A stretch of 13,237 nt of DNA, from NCBI GenBank assembly GCA_012839395.1, contig DUNJ01000021.1, positions 1-13,237 on the forward strand, given 5' to 3'. Positions 7,176-13,237 of this stretch are shown here, piece after piece; the first letter of the stretch is position 1, and the number at the start of each line of letters is the position of its first letter. The notes beneath the pieces were generated by a model. The model saw only the letters and a list, made by a program, of their open reading frames with translations. It had not been told where the DNA came from and did no database searches. This DNA comes from Tepidimicrobium sp. GTDB taxonomy: Bacteria; Bacillota; Clostridia; Tissierellales; Tepidimicrobiaceae. The translations under genes were made by a program, and so were the position numbers.

Positions 7176-7176
7176 T
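7166..7176 (+). promoter_or_regulatory. Possible typA promoter: extended -10 overlapping the ATPase gene stop
   Basis: TATGGTATAAT occurs again, spanning the last codons and stop of the ATPase gene and the foot of its terminator. TTGTAG (7150-7155) lies 15 bp upstream as a possible weak -35. Transcription would start near 7183, inside the hairpin, so the new transcript would lack the left arm and escape termination. The leader to typA would be about 112 bases. Confidence 0.3.
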
Positions 7177-7205
7177 GGCAGGGGATGGCCCTGCCATTAC
7201 GTTTT
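7173..7205 (+). terminator. Rho-independent terminator after the ATPase gene
   Basis: An 11-bp perfect stem TAATGGCAGGG (7173-7183) / CCCTGCCATTA (7189-7199) with loop GATGG is followed by CGTTTT. The first three bases of the stem are the ATPase stop codon TAA. The T-run is short, so efficiency is uncertain. Confidence 0.7.
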
Positions 7206-7233
7206 GGACATTAAAAAATTCCCATATTATATA
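7204..7233 (+). promoter_or_regulatory. Candidate typA promoter
   Basis: TTGGAC (7204-7209), 18 bp, then TATATA (7228-7233) resembles a SigA promoter directly after the terminator. Transcription would start near 7240, giving a leader of about 55 bases. The -10 match is moderate, and it competes with the extended -10 at 7166-7176 as the typA start. Confidence 0.35.
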
Positions 7234-7294
7234 GGGATAGAATTCGCTTGTGTTAGGAAATAATATAAATCTAAATAGGACGTGATAAGTTTTT

Positions 7295-9115
7295 ATGGAT
7301 ATAGTTAGAAAGGATTTAAGAAATATAGCTATTATTGCCCACGTAGACCATGGTAAGACCACATTAGTAGATAGCATGTTAAAACAGAGTGGGGCATTTC
7401 GAAAGAATCAAGTTGTGGAGGATAGGGTTATGGACTCTGATGAGATAGAAAGGGAGAGGGGTATAACTATATTATCTAAGAATACGGCTATCTATTATAA
7501 GAATACAAAGATCAATATAATAGATACTCCAGGGCATGCGGATTTTGGGGGAGAGGTAGAGCGGGTGCTAAAAATGGTAAATGGGGTTGTATTATTGGTA
7601 GATGCTTTTGAAGGTCCCATGCCACAGACTAAGTTTGTATTGAAGAAGGCTTTTGATTTAACCCTGCCAGTGGTAGTATGTATAAATAAAATAGATAGGT
7701 CGGATGCTAGACCTCAAGAAGTAGTAGATGGGGTATTGGAATTATTTATAGAGATGGGAGCAGGAGAGGAATATCTAGATTCTCCTTTTGTATTTACTTC
7801 AGCTAGGGATGGAATAGCTACAAAAGATTTAAGTGAAAAAAAGGATGACATAACAGATCTATTTGAAACGATATTGGAGCATATACCGGCCCCAACTGGA
7901 ATTGAAGATGCTCCCTTTCAATTGCTGATATCTACTATAGATTATAATGATTATGTAGGCAGAATAGGGATCGGGAAAATAGAGAGGGGCCGTGTCCGGG
8001 CCAATCAGGATGCAGTAATTGTTAATCATGACAGGATGGATGCAGGTAAACAGATTAAGATAATGGAAATATATGAATTTGAGGGACTTGATAGAATAAA
8101 GGTGGAGGAATCTCAGGTGGGAAGTATCGTTGCCGTAACAGGGGTAGAGGGAATCAATATAGGCGATACAATATGTGATCTGGAGAATCCGGAACCATTA
8201 CCTTTTGTAAGGATTTCTGAACCAACGATTGCCGTAACCTTCTCCGTAAACAATAGCCCCTTTGCAGGTAAGGATGGTAAATATGTTACTTCGAGGCAGA
8301 TTAGAAATAGGTTGTTTAAGGAATTACAGACAGATGTCAGCTTAAGAGTGGAAGAGACCGACTCTACCGATGCTTTTAAGGTATCGGGAAGGGGCGAACT
8401 GCACCTATCGGTATTGATAGAAAATATGAGAAGAGAGGGATATGAATTTCAAATCTCAAAACCTGAAGTATTATATAGATGGGAAGATGGAAAAAGGTTA
8501 GAACCGATGGAAACTGTGACTATTGATGTCTCAGAGGAGTATATAGGAGTAGTAATAGAGAAATTAGGACAGAGGAAAGGCGAATTAATCAATATTACTG
8601 AATCTAGTAGCGGATATTCCAGGTTGATATTTTCCATTCCGGCAAGGGGATTGATAGGATATAGACAGGAATTTATGACAGATACAAGGGGCAATGGTAT
8701 ATTAAACTCTACATTTGATCGATATGGTCCATATAAAGGGGATATACCTACTAGGCAGATGGGATCTTTAATAGCTTTTGAAACTGGTGAGGCAACAACC
8801 TATGGATTACATTCAGCCCAGGAGAGAGGAACCTTGTTTATAACTCCAGGAACTAAAGTATATGAGGGGATGATAATCGGTTTAAATCCTAAGGGTTTGG
8901 ATGTAGAGATAAATGTATGCAGGAAGAAACGGCAAACCAATATAAGAGCCTCCGGTTCAGATGAGGCCTTAAGATTATTTCCACCTAAGAAGATGACCTT
9001 GGAGAAGGCATTGGAATTCATAGAAGACGATGAGCTTATAGAAGTAACCCCTACCACCTTTAGATTGAGAAAGAAAATTCTTGATACTGGTAAAAGGCAT
9101 AAATTTAAAAAATAA
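7295..9115 (+). CDS. typA: Ribosome-associated translational GTPase TypA/BipA
   Basis: TypA/BipA is an EF-G-like GTPase that binds the ribosome and aids subunit assembly and growth at low temperature or stress. The 606-residue product has normal length. G1 AHVDHGKTT is at 15-23, the G2 region ERERGITI at 52-59, G3 DTPGH at 77-81, G4 NKID at 131-134 and G5 SARDG at 169-173. Domain II, the EF-G-like domains III and V (GRGELHLSVLIENMRREG region) and the BipA-specific C-terminal domain follow. The start MDIVRKDLRNIAI fits the family, but the nearest AGGA (7277-7280) is 14 bases away, an unusually long gap, so translation may be weak or regulated. cls follows 32 bases later with no clear terminator between. 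Confidence 0.96.
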   Translation: MDIVRKDLRNIAIIAHVDHGKTTLVDSMLKQSGAFRKNQVVEDRVMDSDEIERERGITILSKNTAIYYKNTKINIIDTPGHADFGGEVERVLKMVNGVVLLVDAFEGPMPQTKFVLKKAFDLTLPVVVCINKIDRSDARPQEVVDGVLELFIEMGAGEEYLDSPFVFTSARDGIATKDLSEKKDDITDLFETILEHIPAPTGIEDAPFQLLISTIDYNDYVGRIGIGKIERGRVRANQDAVIVNHDRMDAGKQIKIMEIYEFEGLDRIKVEESQVGSIVAVTGVEGINIGDTICDLENPEPLPFVRISEPTIAVTFSVNNSPFAGKDGKYVTSRQIRNRLFKELQTDVSLRVEETDSTDAFKVSGRGELHLSVLIENMRREGYEFQISKPEVLYRWEDGKRLEPMETVTIDVSEEYIGVVIEKLGQRKGELINITESSSGYSRLIFSIPARGLIGYRQEFMTDTRGNGILNSTFDRYGPYKGDIPTRQMGSLIAFETGEATTYGLHSAQERGTLFITPGTKVYEGMIIGLNPKGLDVEINVCRKKRQTNIRASGSDEALRLFPPKKMTLEKALEFIEDDELIEVTPTTFRLRKKILDTGKRHKFKK

Positions 9116-9147
9116 GCTATTCTTATTATAGGAATAAAGGTGATCAT

Positions 9148-10605
9148 ATGAACTATATAATGAATGGATATATATGGTTTTTAAAAAACATAATATGGCT
9201 AAACATCCTTTTCGCAATATTGTTGGTATTTTTTGAAAGACGAAACCCTACAACCACTTGGCTATGGCTAATGGTATTGACCTTCTTACCGGGGATAGGT
9301 TTTTTGTTGTACCTTTTTCTAGGTCAAGATATGAGTAAGAAAAAGATATTTGATCTAAAGGAAGAGGAAGATAGGGGGATTCGGCGGAAGGTACTCCGGC
9401 AAGGGAAGAAGATACAGGAAGAAATATATGATTTTTCAAATCCCAAAATTAGCGAATATGAAGATATAATAAAGATGCATATATTGACTAGTGAATCCTA
9501 TTTTTCCCAAGACAATGAAGTAGAATTATATTTCTCCGGGGAAGAGAAGTTTACAGCCCTACTTAAGAGCATATCCAACGCTAAAATGTATATATATATC
9601 CAGTATTATATTATGAAGAGCGATGAGATAGGCACTAGGATAATAGATAAGTTGACCGAAAAGGCTATGGAGGGAGTAGAGGTTAAAGTACTATATGATG
9701 GCATGGGAGGCAGGAAGTTAAAGCGGAATAGTTTTGATGATATGAAAAGGGCAGGTGGAAAGGTGGCGGTGTTCTTCCCTCCCTTTGTACCCTATCTTAG
9801 CCTTAGGATTAATTATAGAAATCATAGGAAGATATGTATAATAGATGGAGAAGAGGCCTATGTAGGGGGATTTAATATAGGAGATGAATACCTAGGGCTT
9901 TCTGAAAAGTTTGGATACTGGAGAGATACCCATATCAAGATTAGGGGTACCGCTGTAAGTAGTCTTCAATGGAGGTTTTTCAAAGATTGGAGGTTTGCAA
10001 CTGGCGGGGATGATATACGATGCGAGTTAAACCCCAACAGAACAGACAATAACAATGGTGCTGGAATACAGATAGTAAATAGCGGACCAGATTCGAAATG
10101 GTCTAGCATAAAGGATGGATATTTTAAAATGGTAACCAATGCTAGGGAAAGGATATATATACAGACTCCATATTTTATTCCCGACGATAGTATGTTTGAG
10201 GCCTTAAAGGTGGCAGGGCTTTCCGGCCTGGATGTAAGGGTCATGATACCCTGTAAACCCGATCATCCCTTTGTATACTGGGCGGGATTATCCTATATAG
10301 GTGAACTTCTAAACGCAGGAGTACGTTTCTTTACTTATGAGAATGGTTTTTTACATAGCAAGACATTTATTATGGATGATTTTGTTACTTCCATAGGGAC
10401 TGCAAATTTGGATATCAGAAGCTTTAAACTCAATTTTGAAGTGAATGCCTTTATATATGATGAGGATATAAATAGAAGGATGGTAGAACAATTTAAATTG
10501 GATTTAGAGCATTGTAAGGAAATTACCCTGGAGGAATATCAACAAAGATCCAATATGGTGAAGGTTAAGGAGTCGGTTTCCAGGTTATTATCTCCCATAC
10601 TATAA
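9148..10605 (+). CDS. cls: Cardiolipin synthase, phospholipase D family
   Basis: Bacterial Cls joins two phosphatidylglycerol molecules to make cardiolipin and glycerol at the membrane. The 485-residue product has two N-terminal hydrophobic segments (about 9-28 and 36-59) and two phospholipase-D catalytic motifs: His226-Lys228-Asp233 in NHRKICIID and His403-Lys405-Asp410 in HSKTFIMDD, each followed by the expected Asn-containing segment (GGFN, GTANLD). Length and order match Firmicutes Cls. The binding site AAAGGTGAT lies just before the ATG. It sits between typA and a predicted lipoprotein. Family assignment is firm; which paralogue it is cannot be told from one locus. Confidence 0.93.
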   Translation: MNYIMNGYIWFLKNIIWLNILFAILLVFFERRNPTTTWLWLMVLTFLPGIGFLLYLFLGQDMSKKKIFDLKEEEDRGIRRKVLRQGKKIQEEIYDFSNPKISEYEDIIKMHILTSESYFSQDNEVELYFSGEEKFTALLKSISNAKMYIYIQYYIMKSDEIGTRIIDKLTEKAMEGVEVKVLYDGMGGRKLKRNSFDDMKRAGGKVAVFFPPFVPYLSLRINYRNHRKICIIDGEEAYVGGFNIGDEYLGLSEKFGYWRDTHIKIRGTAVSSLQWRFFKDWRFATGGDDIRCELNPNRTDNNNGAGIQIVNSGPDSKWSSIKDGYFKMVTNARERIYIQTPYFIPDDSMFEALKVAGLSGLDVRVMIPCKPDHPFVYWAGLSYIGELLNAGVRFFTYENGFLHSKTFIMDDFVTSIGTANLDIRSFKLNFEVNAFIYDEDINRRMVEQFKLDLEHCKEITLEEYQQRSNMVKVKESVSRLLSPIL

Positions 10606-10624
10606 TAAAGGGGATAAAAAAAGG

Positions 10625-10650
10625 CCTTGGGGAAAAACTATTCCTTGAGG
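10625..10650 (+). other. Hairpin at the ribosome binding site of the lipoprotein gene
   Basis: CCTTGGGGAA (10625-10634) can pair with TTCCTTGAGG (10641-10650) around AAACTA, 10 bp including three consecutive G-T wobbles. The right arm includes the start of the AGGTGGTGAT ribosome binding site. No T-run follows, so it is a poor terminator; it could reduce translation of the next gene. The stability is uncertain. Confidence 0.35.
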
Positions 10651-10658
10651 TGGTGATT

Positions 10659-11534
10659 TTGAATAGAAAAGTTATCTTATCGATGCTTTTAATAAACCTA
10701 TTGATATCTACATCCTGTATGAAAACTACGAAGGAAAAGTCGGCACAATTGGCTCAATCGGAAAGAGCTCCCGAAAGCCTTGTGTCCGTTATGAGAGGGA
10801 TTGATGAGATCCTTGATTCCATAAGCTCTATGGAAAGAAACACGGGATTAAGCTCATCGGAGTTTGAAGTCTTACATTCTGATACCGGTTCTAAAAATGA
10901 CAAAGCTAAAGATGGGGGAAGGAATAGGGGAGACCAATCCAAGGATGGGATGGAAAGTAATGCGGGCGGAAATGAAGATAATAAAAAACTTACCTCCAAG
11001 GATGAGGGGACTCTGAAGGCATGGAAAACGATTGATGATAGGATAGAAAAAATTCATAAGGATTGGAATAGCTATGAAGCAAAGGGGATAAAAAAAGCAG
11101 CAAGTATTGAAAAGAGCAATGAATTAAAAGAGAATTTAAATTTATTTACAATAGCTATTGAAAATAGGGATATGGTATCTATTATGGATAATGGTAGCAA
11201 AACCTTATTTTCTTTGTCATACTATTTTGACCTATATAGAGATGAGGTTCTAGGAGACTTAACTAGAATAAGCTATGTTGCCTACCAGGCATATTTAAAG
11301 GCAAAGGGGAAAGATATAAATGGTGCTGATAAGTTATTAGGAACTGTAGATAAATATATAGCCAACCTGAGGCAAAAGATAGATAGGAAGCAAAACAAAG
11401 AGAAATTGGAATCTATAGATAAACTTTCCCTATCATTAGGGGATATGAGGCAATCTCTAAGGGATGCCAGTGAAAAATTATTGGAAATAAAAAGGGATAT
11501 AATTCTCGAAAATACAAAGGGATTACAAAATTAA
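10659..11534 (+). CDS. Predicted lipoprotein of unknown function
   Basis: I do not recognise this family. The preferred start is TTG at 10659, because AGGTGGTGAT (10648-10657) resembles the ideal ribosome binding site and the resulting N-terminus MNRKVILSMLLINLLISTSC is a short lipoprotein signal with the acylated Cys at 20. GTG at 10650 or 10653 is the alternative. The lipobox STSC lacks the usual Leu at -3, so lipidation is probable but not certain. The 291-residue protein continues with a helical stretch, a low-complexity linker rich in Gly, Asp, Asn, Lys and Ser (about 74-116), then a largely helical charged domain (about 118-288). No catalytic motif is visible. It would sit on the outer face of the membrane. 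It follows cls by 53 bases and precedes the aminotransferase by 22, so it is likely co-transcribed with them. Confidence 0.75.
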   Translation: MNRKVILSMLLINLLISTSCMKTTKEKSAQLAQSERAPESLVSVMRGIDEILDSISSMERNTGLSSSEFEVLHSDTGSKNDKAKDGGRNRGDQSKDGMESNAGGNEDNKKLTSKDEGTLKAWKTIDDRIEKIHKDWNSYEAKGIKKAASIEKSNELKENLNLFTIAIENRDMVSIMDNGSKTLFSLSYYFDLYRDEVLGDLTRISYVAYQAYLKAKGKDINGADKLLGTVDKYIANLRQKIDRKQNKEKLESIDKLSLSLGDMRQSLRDASEKLLEIKRDIILENTKGLQN

Positions 11535-11556
11535 TTTTATAAGGGGGATTTTATAC

Positions 11557-12399
11557 ATGAAACCTGAAGCGATAGAAAGATTCTATATGGTTAATGGGGA
11601 GTTGAAATCAACCACGGATGTTGCAATATTTCAAATGATAGAAAAACCTCCCATATACGAAGTCATCAGGGTGATAGACGGAATACCTTTGTTCCTAAAG
11701 GAACATCTAGATAGGATGAGGAAATCTGCTTATATAGTAGGATATTCAATCGAGATGAGGGATGAGGATATAGAAAGGGACATCAGGGAACTTATATCAC
11801 AAAATGAAGTAAAGAATTTGAATATAAAATTATTGTCCACTGATATTGAAGGATTGGGGCAGGTGTTTTTAATCTACTTTATCAAGAGCTTCTATCCTCC
11901 AAAAGAGTACTATGAAAATGGAATCCATACCATATTGATCCATCATAAGAGAGAGAATCCAAATGCCAAGGTACAAGTATCAACCTTTAGGGAGGAAGTA
12001 GCTAGGCAGCTGGATGAAAAAAAGGCATTTGAGGCATTGTTGGTAGATAGTAATGGCTATATTCCAGAAGGAAGTCGATCCAATATATTCTTTATAAAAG
12101 GGGATACCGTATACACTGCGCCTAAGGGCGATGTTTTATTGGGAATTACAAGAGAATATATACTTAAGACTTGTAAGGAACTTAATATAAGGGTGATAGA
12201 GGAGAATATCCATATATGTGATTTAGCTAAGCTAGATGGTGCATTTATGTCAGGTACTTCGGTCAATGTGCTTCCTATAGCTAGCATAGACGATATAAAG
12301 CTCAATTCCGTTGATAATGAGATAATAAGAGCCGTTAACAATGGCTATATGGATGGGATGGAAAAAGATATAATCAATAAAAGACGGGATTGGGAATAG
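11557..12399 (+). CDS. Class IV PLP-dependent aminotransferase, divergent
   Basis: The 280-residue product belongs to fold-type IV PLP enzymes (IlvE, D-amino-acid transaminase, PabC lyase). Family landmarks are LKEHLDRMRKSA (47-58), the probable Schiff-base Lys138 in NPNAKVQVSTFR, Glu171 in the cofactor segment IPEGSRSNIFFI, GITRE (196-200) and SGTSVNVLPI (232-241). The usual N-terminal loop ending YGDGVFE is replaced by EKPPIYEVIRV (29-39), so the substrate pocket differs from typical members. Substrate is undetermined: amino acid transamination or aminodeoxychorismate lyase activity are both possible, but no folate genes are nearby. The neighbour proC hints at amino acid metabolism. AAGGGGGAT provides a good binding site before the ATG. 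Confidence 0.85.
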   Translation: MKPEAIERFYMVNGELKSTTDVAIFQMIEKPPIYEVIRVIDGIPLFLKEHLDRMRKSAYIVGYSIEMRDEDIERDIRELISQNEVKNLNIKLLSTDIEGLGQVFLIYFIKSFYPPKEYYENGIHTILIHHKRENPNAKVQVSTFREEVARQLDEKKAFEALLVDSNGYIPEGSRSNIFFIKGDTVYTAPKGDVLLGITREYILKTCKELNIRVIEENIHICDLAKLDGAFMSGTSVNVLPIASIDDIKLNSVDNEIIRAVNNGYMDGMEKDIINKRRDWE

Positions 12400-12432
12400 G
12401 AACTACCAATTTTATGCGTATGGGGGATGAAT

Positions 12433-13237
12433 ATGGATAAGGTTATAGGATTTATCGGTTGTGGAAATATGGCTAGGGCTATTATAAAGGGTATAATAGA
12501 ATCCGATTTAATAACTAAGGAAAATATAATAGCTTCTGCTAAAACTTCACATACGTTGGAAAAGGTGCGAAAGGAATACGGCATAAAAACTACTTTCAGC
12601 AATATAGAGGTGGCTAAAGCTTCTGATATATTAGTATTGGCTATAAAGCCGGATATATACGACTCGATATTGGATGAGGTAAATGAATATATAGATAATA
12701 AATCCATAGTAGTAGGGATAGCTGCTGGAATAAGTATAGGGTATATGCAGAAAAGACTGGGCAGAAAATTAAAAGTAATAAGGGCTATGCCTAATACACC
12801 AACTATGGTTGGAGAGGGGATGACTGGCATATCCTTGAGTCGAGAAGTGGAAGAGGGAGAATTGGCTGAAATAATAGAAATATTTAATAGCCTTGGCAGA
12901 ACGGAAGTAATAGAGGAAAGATTGATGGATGCGATTACAGCGGTAAGCGGATCATCGCCGGCCTATGTTTATATGATGATAGAGGCTATGGCAGATGGGG
13001 CTGTACTGGAGGGAATGGATAGAAAACTAGCCTATAGATTTGCGGCTCAAGCGGTTTTAGGGGCAGCTAAGATGGTACTAGAAACGGAAATTCATCCGGG
13101 GGAATTAAAGGATAATGTCTGTTCTCCAGGAGGTACAACCATAGAGGCGGTCTCTACTCTAGAGGAATATGGATTTAGAGGGACAATTATCGGGGCTATG
13201 AGAACTTGTGCTAAAAAATCGAGGGAAATGACAAGAA
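12433..13237 (+). CDS. proC: Pyrroline-5-carboxylate reductase (3' end outside window)
   Basis: ProC reduces 1-pyrroline-5-carboxylate to proline with NAD(P)H, the last step of proline synthesis, in the cytoplasm. The window holds 268 codons, and since the family is about 270 residues only the last few are missing. The dinucleotide-binding motif GFIGCGNM is at 6-13, followed by AIKPDI (70-75), the AMPNTP segment (118-123), VSGSSPAYVY (171-180) and the signature SPGGTTIEAV (231-240). Two in-frame ATGs lie 6 bases apart (12427, 12433); the second is chosen because GGGGG (12422-12426) needs a 6-base spacing to act as the binding site. It follows the aminotransferase by 33 bases and is probably in the same transcript. 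Confidence 0.95.
   Translation, partial: MDKVIGFIGCGNMARAIIKGIIESDLITKENIIASAKTSHTLEKVRKEYGIKTTFSNIEVAKASDILVLAIKPDIYDSILDEVNEYIDNKSIVVGIAAGISIGYMQKRLGRKLKVIRAMPNTPTMVGEGMTGISLSREVEEGELAEIIEIFNSLGRTEVIEERLMDAITAVSGSSPAYVYMMIEAMADGAVLEGMDRKLAYRFAAQAVLGAAKMVLETEIHPGELKDNVCSPGGTTIEAVSTLEEYGFRGTIIGAMRTCAKKSREMTR

Noticed and set aside
9108..9140. Terminator between typA and cls
   Set aside because: Only a 5-bp TATTC/GAATA pairing with no T-run; too weak to call.
12345..12830. 161-residue minus-strand reading frame over the aminotransferase end and proC
   Set aside because: It is antisense to proC, whose plus-strand frame carries all family motifs.

Overview
The window is AT-rich chromosomal DNA, almost certainly from a low-GC Gram-positive bacterium of the Clostridia/Tissierellia type. 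The evidence is the gene order trigger factor - clpP - clpX - lon - engB, strong AGGAGG-type ribosome binding sites, heavy use of ATA (Ile) and AGA/AGG (Arg) codons, and close family resemblance of each protein to Firmicutes versions. I cannot name the genus from sequence alone. I see no insertion sequence, phage gene, CRISPR array or other sign of recent transfer.

Layout. (1) Positions 1-59 hold the 3' end of a tRNA (probably tRNA-Leu) and its terminator. (2) Positions 69-129 are a compact promoter region with an 18-bp perfect inverted repeat and three copies of an extended -10 sequence. (3) Positions 187-6439 carry a protein quality-control cluster: trigger factor (tig), ClpP protease, ClpX unfoldase, a terminator-like hairpin, Lon protease, and the ribosome-assembly GTPase EngB, which overlaps lon by 14 bp. 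(4) A 52-residue rubredoxin gene lies on the minus strand at 6456-6614, convergent with engB and sharing a hairpin terminator with it. (5) An RsbW/SpoIIAB-type ATP-binding protein (6786-7175) stands without visible sigma-factor partners and ends in a terminator hairpin. (6) From 7295 to the window end the plus strand carries the translational GTPase typA/bipA, a cardiolipin synthase, a predicted lipoprotein of unknown function, a divergent class IV PLP aminotransferase, and proC (pyrroline-5-carboxylate reductase), cut by the window edge within its last residues.

How the genes work together. The first block follows a protein from birth to degradation: trigger factor meets nascent chains at the ribosome, ClpXP and Lon degrade failed or regulatory proteins, and EngB supports 50S subunit assembly. 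The second block is more mixed: ribosome-associated stress GTPase, membrane phospholipid synthesis, an envelope lipoprotein and two amino-acid-related enzymes. Close spacing suggests some are co-transcribed without implying one pathway.

The region is largely conserved housekeeping DNA and I do not see a new defence or mobile system. The most unusual signals are small: the 11-mer TATGGTATAAT, which contains an extended -10, occurs five times and always just ahead of a gene (three copies before tig, one inside the clpP end before clpX, one at the ATPase gene end before typA); the lack of a lonB gene between clpX and lon; the N-terminal active-site loop of the aminotransferase; and the uncharacterised lipoprotein with a TTG start.
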